Below are positions 1 through 10,850 of a stretch of 64,000 bases of DNA, in pieces. The notes beneath the pieces were generated by a model that was not told the origin of the DNA, did no database searches, and was given only the letters and a program-made list of their open reading frames with translations. How positions within the stretch are numbered: the first letter of the stretch is position 1; each line of letters begins with the position of its first letter. The translations under genes and the position numbers were made by a program. This stretch comes from Clitopilus passeckerianus (taxonomy: Eukaryota; Basidiomycota; Agaricomycetes; Agaricales; Entolomataceae): contig CALYLX010000135.1 in NCBI GenBank assembly GCA_944990035.1, positions 124,001 through 188,000 on the forward strand, read 5' to 3'.

Positions 1-190
1 CTCGTCCCGCGGCTCTGATTCCCTTCCCCAGGGTCTACCATCTATGGCCTACAAGGGCGGAATCCTTACGCCCATGACAGCATTGGGCGACGTCCTCGTC
101 ACTCGACTGAGGGATAGCGGCAGGTTTGAGTTCGAGTCTCAGATTTGTGGCGCCAGCTCTGGCTCGTCTGAGTCAAGGAAGGATATCTGA
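1..190 (+). CDS. Saccharopine dehydrogenase-like oxidoreductase, 3' end only
   Basis: Only the last exon is present. An intron ends at the AG at 30-31 and coding resumes at 32 (Gly-Leu-Pro-Ser-Met-Ala) and runs to the TGA at 188-190. The 52 residues contain GGILTPMTALGDVLVTRL, which matches the C-terminal segment of the saccharopine dehydrogenase-like (trans-acting enoyl reductase type) family, where a 'GGVxTPAxALGxxLxxRL' helix closes the protein. The final 15 or so residues are Ser/Gly rich and probably unstructured. Family members are NAD(P)-dependent and often membrane associated, but the Rossmann part is outside the window, so substrate and location cannot be judged. The assignment rests on a short C-terminal motif. 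Confidence 0.65.
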   Translation, partial: SSRGSDSLPQGLPSMAYKGGILTPMTALGDVLVTRLRDSGRFEFESQICGASSGSSESRKDI

Positions 191-1060
191 GGAGGCTGAT
201 GACGAGGGTGACTTGGTACGAGGGCGATACGCGTCATCGAGCCTCTGGCAGTGTCCTGGTACCAATTTATCTGACGGGTTAGGGGCTGTTATGTCGAGAT
301 GGGGTTAACTGTCTTTATTCTTATTTAGCTTGGCAATCGATGGACTATCCTTTTTCCGCTTCCGCCTCGATCTAAAGAAATAGTCACTATAGTGCTCAGT
401 GCCGTTCCTTGTTTTTGGGACTGACAGCCTGCTCTGCAGTCGGTTGCCCAGTCAGATAACAGACTTCTGCGTTGGCTTGAATGAACAATATCGGGGCTTC
501 TGCAGCAAGTAGACGATCTTACAGCCCCCATAAGCGGTATTGCATGAAAGATACGCCACCCAGTTGCGGTTGTTCGGACCGGAGCTTGACGACCTCTGAC
601 AAACCTACCTTTGCTAATTTTCCCCAGATAAATTTTGGCACCCTTCCCCACACTCGATCGATCGCTATTGTGCGGGGCAAGGCTTCCATCGCCTAGGCAA
701 GTTCGTCGGTCCTTCCTTTCTGATGAGTTTGAACGCGTTGAGAAGGCTAAAGGGATGGTATTTTACAGGGAAATGTTCAACGAAAGCAGCAGTTTCAAGA
801 GCTGTGCTAATGCATTGCCGTGACATTTGTCTAGGTGGTCTTTACGGTGGAACTGGCGGAGGGGGTAAACCTATTCAGTACAGTATGGAAAGAGGTACGG
901 GCAAGCACATGGTGCCTCCGACCGGATCTTCTGGCTATATTCCACGGTTCAGGCAGCGCGTCAGCACACAAGGGCACCTTTCTGGGATTTCTCGATCTTG
1001 AATTTAAAAGGCTTTAACGACACTTTCTCGGGATTCCACCCTCTTTCCCGGTTTATTTCC
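191..1060. other. Intergenic region
   Basis: Between the saccharopine-dehydrogenase-like stop and the glucanase start. All open frames are short, overlap each other on both strands and resemble nothing known. It should hold the 3' UTR of the first gene and the promoter of the glucanase. I see no repeat, tRNA or convincing TATA element. Confidence 0.6.
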
Positions 1061-2512
1061 ATGCATTATCTTCTGACAGTGTTTTCCCTTGCTCTTCTCA
1101 TTCCAGGTGCATTGGCAAAGACCTACCAACGCGCCGAGAATATAGTTGGACCGGGTTTCTATGGTGCTTTCGATTTTCAGGCCATTCCGGATCCAACTCA
1201 TGGTCGAGTGTGAGTCTTTCGCAAAGGACCTGATCACAACTGCCGTGTTAATAGCTGATGCTTCGCAGCAATTACGTCGATATCGGGACTGCACAGAGGA
1301 CTGGACTGGTTGCGAACTCGTCTAGCACATTTACGATGAGAGCTGACTCGACGACTACCCTGAATCCGAATCGACCAGGAAGAAATTCTGTTAGGCTGAA
1401 GTCAAAGAGGACATATAGAAATCATGTTGCTGTGTATGTCGTGTTCATTGTACCCAATCATTGAAACGAATCTAACCTTCATCTGCAGTTTTGACATTCG
1501 ACACATGCCTGCAGGATGTGGGTGAGTGACAGATCCTCGGAATCTGAGACGAGGGGACGAGATACTGACCGCAAGGGGGCAGGACTTGGCCAGCAATTTG
1601 GACGACCAGTGAGGGAGGGTGGCCGGCTAGTGTATGTGAAGACAGAGGTCGTGATCATCGATGATGCTCACTGTAGACATACAGGGAGAAATCGACATTC
1701 TAGAAGGTATACACGATATGGGTCCGGATTTCATCTCCTTACACACAAGCGGAGGTAGGTTCTGTTCATTTCATTCCAGGACCTCATTACTTATTTGAGA
1801 ACCAGGTTGCATGATGCCTCCTTCGCGAGCGCAGACAGGGTACGCGCATTCCTCATGTTGGACCATGTCCTTATTGACTATCAAGTAGTTCGGTCAAAGG
1901 GCTAGACTGCAACGTTGCAGCAAACAGCAATGCTGGATGTGGCGTAAATCCTAACAACGGCGCGAGCTTCGGACCTGGTTTCAATGGTGCTGGCGGAGGG
2001 TGGTATGCAATGGAGAGATCAAGCACCTACATTAAAGTCTGGTTCTGGTCCAGAGGGGACGGCGCTGTCCCTGCGGAAGTCAAGAATGGGGCTGGGAGTG
2101 TCAACCCGAATAACTGGGTTTGTCAAATTTTAATGTTTTCAAGCTTGAGGGTTGACTCTTGAATCTTGTACAGGGCACCCCTACCGCCTTATTCCCCAAT
2201 TCCAATTGTGACATAGCCAGCCATTTCGGAGACCATAATCTCATTATCAACCTAACTTTTTGTGGGTATTTCTGAACACCATTTCATTCTATGCTTACAT
2301 CGCCACCTAAGGTGGAGATTGGGGTCGAGGTTACTTTGCTACGGCACCTGCATGCCAAGGCCACACTTCGATGTCTTGTGAAGGTAAGCAAGCTTATGCA
2401 TGACACTAAACACTGTCTGATGGCTCGCAATAATTCAGACTATGTCAACTATAATCCGGGTGCATTCAAAGAGGCATACTTCAACTTTGCAGCAATCCGG
2501 ACGTATACATGA
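1061..2512 (+). CDS. Secreted GH16 endo-beta-1,3(4)-glucanase
   Basis: Glycoside hydrolase family 16 enzyme expected to cut beta-1,3/1,4-glucan outside the cell or in the wall. Ten exons join in frame (1061-1209, 1269-1433, 1489-1521, 1583-1631, 1685-1754, 1806-1839, 1889-2117, 2174-2261, 2312-2383, 2439-2512) into 320 residues, the usual fungal length. Residues 1-20 are a signal peptide ending in ALA. Then come the family landmarks FQAIPDPTHGRVNYVD, NSVRLKS, CGTWPAIWTT and the active-site motif GEIDILEG, in which the first Glu is the nucleophile and the last Glu the acid/base (ExDxxE). Conserved Cys pairs follow near CMMPP, CGVNPNNG and CGDWG. The Met at 1061 is chosen because it opens the signal peptide; an upstream frame exists without support. 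The catalytic residues are intact, so it should be active. Confidence 0.93.
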
Positions 2513-2721
2513 GGGCCAGCATGCTTAGCGGAAGAATGTCCGGTGAGATCTCTAAGCTGTAGATTAACAATGATAGGAAAGGGAATCTCGTAGAGATGAT
2601 ACAGTATAATGTGGTATAACAATGTGGCTACATGATGGTATGGATCAAACACGGTATCCTGTTATGCTAAAAATATAAAAGACATATAAAAATAGAAGAA
2701 AGAGTGTAGTCCGTTCTGAGT

Positions 2722-5676
2722 CTAAGCTTTCAACCTTGGATCATCCATGTAAGAAAGGTGGGTAGAGGACTCCGCAGAAGGCGTCCTCCTAGGTTGTGGA
2801 GCTAGGAAACCATCGCCGGGACCAAAGAAGGCAGGATCAAGATAATCCTCGGACCGATATCTCGCATATGGGGTATTGCTGTTCAGCGAATTGTTTGACG
2901 GCACTCGTATCAGTGTGTGTTCACGGAAGCTTCCCGCTGGCGTCCCCTGTCCCTGTCCTTGCTCGGTGGACATGGTCGTCTTGCGGGAGCGTACAGACGG
3001 TGTCTTCCTTCCCCACTGGGGATCAGAGACCGCTCTCATATGGCCAGAAACGCTAGGTGATCTATGCTCGGGCGGTGATGCGCGTGCTGTAGCTCGACTT
3101 TTCTGGGAGAGACGGGATCCGGGACGGGGTTCATCGGGTTGAAGGCTGCTCTCAGGTGGCCTTGGACTCTTTCGAGGGACAGGTGGCTTGGAAGGATCAT
3201 TGGCAGCCGATAATCCCAAAAGATTAGGAGGTCCTTGAGGGGAGTCGACGAATGAACGGCCTGGCCCGCGTGAGGGGGTTGGACTTGCGATATTATTTCC
3301 ACGAGGCGGCGGTCTTGCGACTGCAGGTGCAGCAGGTTGATACTGTTGAGACGGTGCTGGTTGAGTTTGACGGTCGCTTGTCAGAGAGTGCATGCTAGGC
3401 TGAGTGATAGGTGCATGATGGGTACTATTAGGGCTGAGGTAGCCTCTGTCGTGAAGTGCTGAACCGGCGGCTTCGCTGGGAGAATTTGACTGTAGAAATA
3501 CTGATGAGATTGGCAATTCGTCAGCAACTCGTATGATTGGCACATACGGGTGACTGAACATCGATGCCAATAGGTGCTGATGGTTGAGGCGGAGCAACTG
3601 GGTCGCCATGCTTTCCAGTACTCCGTGACGATCGACGATCGGTAGGCTTCAAGAATGCTGAAGAATCCGACATACTCGTGCCCGCGAAAGCCCCGGGAGG
3701 CACAGATCCAGGTACATCTAGCGCTAGAGGGGCTGGTACGGTCAAATTTGCCGGTCGCCTAGGGGCTCGGTTTGAAGGTCGCTGCTAAAAATCGTCAGAA
3801 TAAGCTAGGGCGCACAGTCACTCATCAGCGATAAATTTACTCACAGCACTCTGCCCTGTCGCTGCTGAATGTCTCCAATTGTCCATCGCCCTCGGTTGAG
3901 CGTACGTAGACTGCCCAATGCTGGGATGCAAACTCGCCAAATCACCCCCTGGTCCATACTCACTGACCTCAATCTAGGTTGCCCACTTTTTACGCTCCCA
4001 AACGACTCTGGGGGTATCGCATGCGTAGGATCTTCGTCGATGATCGAAAGACTCTCTGTACGTCTGTGGCCTCTTCCCGGAGCACCAGACCTCTGAGATG
4101 CACTACTTCCAGCCACTGGAGGTCCATTCATTGACATCTTTGATACTGAAGCGGTCTCCACCGAAGGCTGGAACGGGACGCCAACACCGGAAGACTGGAC
4201 GTGTGGTCCCAGTTTCTGGACATACCACGATTGTGGCTGAGGCGGCGTAGGTGGTTCCTCCGGTTCAGGACGAGAAGAATATTTCGAATAAGGGCCGTAC
4301 GGTGCAAGGGTTTCTGGCTTGGGCTTTGACTTCCCGGTGAGTTTACGTCGGAGGCTGCGGTACCACGATTCTTTAGGCTTCTTTGGAGGGTGCTGTGGTT
4401 GTGGTGGTTCCTCGAAGGTGACATTCCCGGCATTCTGTGATTCATACGATTGCTGAGTCTGATCGGCATTCCGAAGCGCCATAAGTTGCTCTGCGGTGAG
4501 CCATGGTCCTTTGGATTTCCGCACTGGGTCGACGGAGCGCGTGCTATATTGCCGTTCGAGTGCTGTGGCAGATGGTATGTCGAGGGAGTATATTTGCACT
4601 GCAGGTGAAGGTGCGCGTTGTTCTGGAGCTGGCGCTGGGTCTGGATGGGGAAAGTGATAGGAACGGGTTGTTGGATAGGAGCACCTGAAGATGATACGAC
4701 CTGTATATTAGGTGTTTGATCATCCTCGTATTGGTTTTGGTGTATGTTGGGTTCGGAGAATGCAGAACGGAATCCGCCAGGTTCAGGTCGACCTTGATTG
4801 CCCTGAGACTCTTGGGAAGGGCCTTGTTCCATAGGCTGTATGGGCTGCATGGGCCGTCCTTCAAGTAAATGTTCAGGTGGGGTGCGATCCCTATAATCAG
4901 GGTCTGAACGCATATCGCGCCCTAACATCTTCAACCGTTCCCTCAATATTCCCTCCTCAATCCCAGCTCGCATAGCATCATCCCTCCCACTATGCCATGA
5001 ATAGTCCGTCATATATCTTCTGTAGAGCTCCCTCGTCTGCTCTCGAGCCTCATTCGCCGCCTGCACGGCACCATGTCGCTCTTGTTCCACCACAGCTAGC
5101 AAATCCCGAGCCCTTCTAACCTCCTCCTGAGCACTCTGCAGCTCAAGCTGGTATATCCGAAGATCCTGCGATGCCTGTAACGCCTCTTGTTGGGCAGCAA
5201 TCCGGCTTTCGTTCAACTTGTGGAAATATTCAGCAGTTTGGGCCTGAACACGGGAGCGCTCAGACTGCGCTGCTTCGTTGGCATTTGTGTGCATTCTGTC
5301 CACTGCAAGTTGTAAGGCCCTTCGAAGAGTGTTTGCTTCGCGCGTTTGTTCGAGTAAACGTTGCAGTAGTTCCTCCGGATTCTTGGAACTCTTTGAGGAG
5401 GATGAAGCCTGTCGTGAATGCCGCCTGGTCTGCGAGGTTCTGGAATAGCGGCTCTGAGGTGAATCTCTCCTGTCTAACATAGGATTAGCCATGAACCCGC
5501 TCTCTTCTGGCATCTCCTGTATCGGAGAGCTTGTCTGCACAGGCTGTTGCATCTCTTCGTCCAGGAAGTTTCGGAGGACTGAGCTGTTGAGCGCTAGATC
5601 AGTATAGACACCATAGGTGTTAGAGGGCTGTTTCTTACTCCTCTGAGTCCTCAGAGTACAATGGAGGCGCAGCCAT
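2722..5676 (-). CDS. Large coiled-coil / proline-serine-rich protein, function unknown
   Basis: Not a family I recognise. The N-terminus (MAAPPLYSEDSED) is in a short exon joined across the intron at 5584-5638 to a long exon. Roughly residues 60-200 form a Glu/Gln/Arg/Ala-rich coiled coil (stretches such as LLQRLLEQTREANTLRRAL), and the remainder is Pro/Ser-rich and disordered with basic patches such as SWYRSLRRKLTGK. Near 3.9, 3.8 and 3.55 kb introns with GT-AG ends join exons in phase, down to the stop at 2722. Around 4647-4650 the frame jumps: the upstream frame gives PVPITFP and the downstream frame continues HPDPAPAPEQRAPSPAVQ. One missing C in the run, or a weak GTGCTC-donor intron of 44-62 nt, would join them. 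A cytoskeletal or scaffold role is only a guess from the coiled coil. Confidence 0.6.
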
Positions 5677-6053
5677 GAGGTCGTATGATGCTGCGATGAT
5701 GTTTGCGCCTACAGATTGTTGACAAGTACAATGACGCAGAATAATAGTCTGATGACTATCAGAGAGCGCTTTCGGAGGTTCACAGTGTTGTATTTGTGAA
5801 GCAAGTCATCGTATAGATTACAAAGAGGAAGCAGTAAAAGATACAGAAGGTGTACAGCTAAGTAGCAGCCCGTGCCGAAGGGGGACAAGGGTAAAAGTGT
5901 TACATAATATTCAACTAAAATGCCAAGAAATAGGCATGTAAGTACCTCTAATACACTCTAGGAAATACATCTGAGGTGTGGTGGGGAATGTGGATAATTG
6001 CAGGGTGAAGATACGGGGTGAATGTATGTTGAGGTAGTGAATAACTTAGGAAA
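5677..6053. other. Intergenic region
   Basis: Between the start of the coiled-coil gene and the 3' end of the small acidic protein gene, both on the minus strand. AT-rich with stop codons in all frames. Likely the coiled-coil promoter plus the neighbour's 3' UTR. No motif stands out. Confidence 0.5.
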
Positions 6054-6687
6054 TCAAGAAAATAAACAAGCATCATTCAATAAGGCTGCGAGGGACGGAA
6101 TATTAGCTTTAGTTTGCAGCATTGAAGTAAGGAAAGAACTAACCAACGATGATGCCTCTTCAGAGTCCGGCACTGGTGATTTTGATTGCTCGAGGAGGAA
6201 GCATCTGTCGAATTCCCTTGGGCTCCAATCCACATTCTGTCGCGGGTCCAGACTCGCCTCGCTCTCTCCATTTACGACCACTATTTGGAGATCATCTTCG
6301 TAGTCAGCCTTCTCCTGAAACACGAAGTAAGGCGATCTTGAGAACATGGAACCATCTTCTCGTAGAGCATCGCACGTGAATGGGAAACTTGTGAAGGCGA
6401 TGTACGCGGATGAGCATGGTGTAGAGGAACGGTAAAATGGGCTGTCGTGCGGGATATAGACATATTGGGCTTCGTTGCTGTCCTGAATGTCGAATGAATC
6501 ATCTGAAGACCAGTCGAACTCAAGGCTTGGCGTGGAGGGAGAGCAAGCTGTTATTGGGAATTCCTCATCGGAAGGCTAGTTGAATATTATCAGCACAGTG
6601 GAGGTGTAATGAAATGAGCCAACGTACCTGGGAATTCAAAGTATCTTGGCTCAGATCTAGTGAAAGACCAGCCATGTTCTTCGTCAT
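6054..6687 (-). CDS. Small acidic protein, function unknown
   Basis: Two exons. The first encodes MTKNMAGLSLDLSQDTLNSQ and ends at a GTACGT donor. A 52-nt intron ends in CAACTAG and the second exon runs in the same frame to the stop at 6054, giving about 193 residues. The protein is rich in Ser, Asp and Glu (SLEFDWSSDDSFD) with aromatic residues scattered through it, and has no signal peptide, membrane segment or domain I know. A possible further intron starting at the GTTAGT near codon 158 would change only the C-terminus. Start: ATG at 6687, with a second in-frame Met five codons later. It looks like a lineage-specific basidiomycete protein. Confidence 0.5.
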
Positions 6688-7461
6688 CTTACGAGCACAG
6701 AAGGTAGAAGTGGAAGCGGCAGAAGACATAATATTGGAAGAGCTTCAAGCGAAGATAACAAGAACGAAAAGACCCCTTCTCAGAGGATAGCTGTACAGGT
6801 GAAGGAAAGAAAAAACTCTGATGAGAAACCCCAAACTCTTTCCCCTCCCTCCGCTTTATACCGCCATCCGAATCAGAGATAACACAACTGTTCGCAGTTA
6901 CACGTACGACGGTGGTACCGCAGGCACAGGAGTTGAGTGTGGCACGTGGTGATGGCAACCTCTCCTCTTCGCAGGCGTCTGAGGCCCGAAAGTGATGGAG
7001 TTTGGATAGAATTCATCTGTACTTGGTTAGATTCTCACACAGCATCGTCCAAGACGGAGTGCATCCAGATAACCAACCTCGCCTCGATCTTGGATAAAGT
7101 TGAGTGATCAAGTGGCGGCATCGCCGCTATCTGTAGATTATGCACCAAAATAGCAAGCCGAGCTCAAAACGGCGATGAGCACCGAGCAGATGCTGGGTAC
7201 CTGAGCTGATGCAAGGTTGTGAAACGATTATGTTCATGATGTTGCTAGGAAGATTTCCAGCCGTCGCGAAGGTTTGAGTCTGGATGGCAACCCAGTAACA
7301 TCTGGGGATCTGCTCCCAGAGTCGGAAGTATAATGCACTGCGGGTTCCGACCGGGAGCTGAGGTGGTCTGGCCCGCTGTGTGGTGCTGGAGTCAAGCTGG
7401 AGTAGAGACACAGATCAGAAATGCAGAGAAGGATGTGAGGAAACTGTGTACCAAAATGTGG
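6688..7461. other. Intergenic region
   Basis: About 770 bp between two minus-strand genes. An open frame of 94 codons on the minus strand (7127-7411) and one of 89 (6689-6958) have no recognisable content and unremarkable composition. I see no supported gene, repeat or RNA here. Confidence 0.5.
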
Positions 7462-8063
7462 TTATGTCCTTCGCTTGAAGCCAAAGCCAGAACGGCCCAA
7501 AAACAAGCCGCTGTGCGTTTCCGCCATCTCCAGGACACCTTTGAGCGCCCTATTAGCCTTTTCATCAAGCTCCCTAGTTTCCTTTTGCTTTCTGAGCTGT
7601 TTGTCATTCAAAGCTGGCGCCCGGTGCTTCGCATGGGCCTTCTCAGGCGACCAAGCTCCGGGCATATTTGCTTTCTCAGCGTATTTTCTCCTCGACAGCA
7701 ACATAGTGAGATTCCGCGTCAGTTGGTGTGACAAACCACGCGATTTGCACGACGAATAGAGCATTGCAAGCGTGTTGTCGACTGCACGTACATATGGGGT
7801 TGAGGAATTAATAGCAAATGAAAAAGAACTGCAGTCTCACTTCGTTGATCCCAAATGTCCATCCAAGCCTTGAGTGCCTCACGTTCGACGCTGTTTTCGG
7901 CTTTCTGGATTTGGTGGAGGACTTTGGCAGCATCCTCGAAAGTCGGCCGGTATAGTAATCGAAGATTCTTGGTTGCCTTCGAGTGGTGCAGTACAGAAGC
8001 AGAGCTCGTCCTTAATAGTAGTCTATAAAGACTTGTGAATGACGGTGGTAGTCGGCTGCTCAT
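7462..8063 (-). CDS. LYR-motif protein, probably mitochondrial
   Basis: Two exons joined at a GTGAGA donor and GTGCAG acceptor (codon A|TC, Ile), giving about 165 residues. The N-terminus reads SSRLPPSFTSLYRLLLRTSS, with the Leu-Tyr-Arg tripeptide in the first helix as in the LYR (Complex1_LYR) superfamily, followed by a second helical stretch (TFEDAAKVLHQIQKAE) and a third (ALKAWMDIWDQR). The C-terminal third is basic and ends GFGFKRRT. LYR proteins act in mitochondria as assembly factors or small subunits for Fe-S enzymes, respiratory complexes and the mitoribosome, usually with acyl carrier protein. Which target this one serves cannot be read from the sequence. ATG at 8063 is the first ATG of the frame. 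Confidence 0.6.
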
Positions 8064-8176
8064 TGCTGGCAAAGTTGTGCCCGACGCGTCAAGCAGTGCA
8101 AGAAAACGCGAGGACGCCTCTGAAAATTGTTTCTCACGCTGTATTTTGTTCTTACCTCTTTGCTTTCACATTTGAA

Positions 8177-8894
8177 TCAAAGCAGCTCTTTAATTTTGCC
8201 CTCGGGGTCTGATTCATATGCCATCAAGTGAGAAGGGTTGCTGAAGAATGCCAACGCTTCCCAGCTGGTTGCTTTTCGAGGCTTCGCTATCAACTTCTGA
8301 TGGAAAACATACAGACTGCACCCATAAATGCGATTCTCGGAATGGAACTCTTTTCTCGATATCATGCTAACGCGGGGGAAATTTGGATATGCCGCACCCG
8401 GATCTCCTCTTCCATAATGCCTAATCAAGGGTAGAGAAGAAGCCTCAATGAATTGAGTGAAATAATTTACAGCTATGGATACAAGATGTCCTCGACAACG
8501 CAAACGTCACGAGCCCCATTCATTGTGCGACAAATATCACTCCTTCTGGGCCCTGTATCTCGAGTCGCATTCAGAGAATCTCTTTACAATAAAGATTCTA
8601 CTCACCCTTTCCACCTGTACCACTCTTGCTTTAGCCTGCGAAATGTTTTCACGCCTTGCTTGGCAAACCGTGTATCCTGCTTGCTTGCTGTTCCTTGTTC
8701 TTCTGCAGATAGAGAGTATAGCCGGGTCCACCATTTGATTGTTGCGCGATCCAAGGAAGGGCGTCGATACCGTCTGGGACCGCAGACATGATCAGCCTCC
8801 GGTAATCGATCTATGATGCTTAATGAAAGCGCACCTTACGAAGTTTTGGACCAGAGGCTTGACGTGCGGTAGCGAAGCTCGAGAGATGGGCCAT
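8177..8894 (-). CDS. Uncharacterised protein, tentative four-exon model
   Basis: Tentative. Exon 1 encodes MAHLSSFATARQASGPKLRK, which could be a mitochondrial presequence (basic, Ser/Ala-rich, no acidic residues). It is followed by a basic Trp-rich exon (IKWWTRLYSL, FRRLKQEWYRWKG), a short exon and a final exon with RHYGRGDPGAAYP to the stop at 8177. Each junction has GT-AG ends and the phases agree, but the second exon has a competing frame that also looks protein-like. About 180 residues. No known domain. It lies about 110 bp upstream of the LYR gene on the same strand, so a link to mitochondria is possible but only inferred. Confidence 0.35.
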
Positions 8895-9377
8895 GGTAAG
8901 TTCTCAGTAAGTCCAGCAGGAGGTGGGCTAGCAAGAGGAAAGTTGAGCCATCTTCGAGCGGGCACCAGCCTCTTTATACACCTCCCAAAGGCAATGGACA
9001 GTGGATAGACAAGGCCACTCGTTAATCCGCTTAGGCTTTCTCAACATCCCTTTCATCGGAAGTGGCACACGCAGATCAATGGATTTGGCCACGGGCGCCT
9101 AGGCAAGCTTTGGCTCATCTGCACAGTGGCTGTGTCGTGCTTTGGCCAGGAAGTCAAAGCATGCATGATGGGCTCGACATCTTCATATTGTTCTAGTGGC
9201 CCGCTAAAGCTTTGCGGCATGCCAAACCTGCTGGCCAGCGATTTGGCGAGCGTGACACGGATTGTGGGTATAAAATGCGGTGGATGCATGTTCGCTTTTC
9301 ATACATCACTACCGCGCATTCTGCACACCTAGCTCGCTTTTCAAATTATTCATTCACATATAAGCACTTTCTTGACG
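8895..9377. other. Intergenic region between divergent genes
   Basis: Serves as the upstream region of the tentative minus-strand gene and of the plus-strand gene at 9378. Apart from the TATA element at 9269-9275 I see no recognisable element. Open frames here are short and overlapping. Confidence 0.5.
9269..9275 (+). promoter_or_regulatory. TATA box (TATAAAA)
   Basis: TATAAAA about 105 bp upstream of the ATG at 9378, a plausible distance for a fungal core promoter with a short 5' UTR. Confidence 0.4.
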
Positions 9378-10289
9378 ATGTTCTCCCGCATGGAACCCAT
9401 GGACGCCCAACGCTTTGACCCGTCCCTTGCATTATCCTCCATGCCTAGTGTGAGTAGGAAACTCTCACCAACGCGCCTTATACTCACCTACTTATAGAGC
9501 CGCCCGTCAAGCCCTGATTTGGACCTATTCCCATTCAAGGCAGAAAATCCCCTTGATTCTCAACGCTATGACCCTTCGCTGAAAGTAAGTACCCTTGCTA
9601 ACTACCATTGGGCCTGTGAATTAACTTCACCTTCGTAGTCCCCTCGAAATAGCCCAGAAATTCGACCCCAGCCTCTGTCGCTCTCCCATATCGATCCAAT
9701 TTCTCGACCTACCTCTCCGGCTCCATCGCTCAACGATACGGCCATAGAAAGCGTAGTTTCTAGTGAAAACACCACTGCATTCAGCTCGCCTCGCATTTCC
9801 TATCGAAAGACGTCCACCGAGTCGGGGTCTCTCGACTTATACTTCAAAACCGAAGCGCCTCCCTCTGAGATGGTCAGCCGTGAGGCCCTCCCCCACTTTG
9901 GTCCCGTCGAGGAGATTGCTGCCATGTTTGAAGAAGTCAGCGAGACCACTTGCAAAATAATCAGGCCGATCCCTGTCTCTCCAATTTTCTCAATCTTCTC
10001 CCGACCCTCTACCCCGGTGGCTCCCCGCCGCTCCGCTCCTCCTTCCCCACCAATGTCTCCTTTTATGATGCTGGACTGCTGTGGCAGCTCAAGCAACTTC
10101 GAGGATGATGTCGATTATTTCCAGGCTACGCGGCAGAAGGAACAGTCCAGGCAAATGGAAGCCAAAATTGAAGTGGTTCAGACACATGAGGTGGCCATGG
10201 AGAACAGGTGGAGGCAGACTGTCTATAGCATTATGCAAGATCAGGAGCAAGCTATGCAGTATTTGAAGGAGAAGACTGCTGTTTGTTAG
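9378..10289 (+). CDS. Uncharacterised Ser/Pro-rich protein with C-terminal coiled coil
   Basis: Three exons (introns with GTGAGT/TATAG and GTAAGT/CGTAG ends) give a protein of about 270 residues. The N-terminus carries a repeated motif: DAQRFDPSL at about residue 9 and DSQRYDPSL at about residue 40, one copy on each of the first two exons. The middle is Ser/Pro-rich with SPR and SRP clusters that could be kinase sites. The last 70 residues are charged and helical (ATRQKEQSRQMEAKIEVVQT), likely a coiled coil. Introns fall right after the repeats, which suggests the N-terminus arose by exon duplication. No domain of known function. Confidence 0.6.
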
Positions 10290-10850
10290 ATGAGATGGGA
10301 CAGTCAGTGTATTATTTATCATTTTTTCCGGACTTTTTAGACCTTGACCACTTTCTTACTCATTTACTCTATAGCGCTAATTTTCTACTGTACATACTTC
10401 TAATCTTGTACTATACATGGTTCTCTTCTTGCAATTCGCTAGCTACTTGCACTTCGTCAGGAATATTAATCTGATGAAACGCACGCCTGCCTTAATCTCC
10501 ACCCGCGACCTATACATGGAAGTGCCCTTGCCCAAGTCTACGCAACAAGCAACTGCGCCATCTTACTCTTCCTTTCCCGGAACGTGTGCCGTCACCAACA
10601 ACTACGAGTCGGGTCATAAAGCAGATCCTCGATTACAATCAAGTAACCCGCGAAGCGAGAGTTTGTTGGATAGAACGCGTCTTGGACCTTGGTGATCGGT
10701 CTCAGCGACGGGATCAAAACGTTAATGAACCCCGAAATAATATTTCCATACAGATCTGTTCCAACACCATGAACCCACGGGCACAAAGTAAAGTAATACT
10801 GCTGCGTTATAGCAACGAACCAGAGTCATGTCCTGGGTCCAGCGTTCGCG
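10290..10850. other. Region between convergent genes
   Basis: Lies between two gene 3' ends. A minus-strand open frame (10592-10786) encodes a hydrophobic stretch and a plus-strand frame of 92 codons overlaps it. Neither has a recognisable family or supporting splice structure. Probably 3' UTRs and spacer, though a small or decayed gene cannot be excluded. Confidence 0.4.

Noticed and set aside
6689..6958. 89-codon minus-strand frame in the 5' flank of the small acidic protein
   Set aside because: No recognisable content. It stops before the gene start and most likely covers 5' UTR and promoter.
8530..8740. Competing frame in the second exon of the tentative gene (MSAVPDGIDALPWIAQQ)
   Set aside because: It looks protein-like but reaches a TGA with no usable splice out, and joining it to exon 1 would need a 24-nt intron.
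10592..10786. Hydrophobic 64-codon minus-strand frame between convergent genes
   Set aside because: It looks like a membrane segment, but has no start context, splice partner or family match that I can support.
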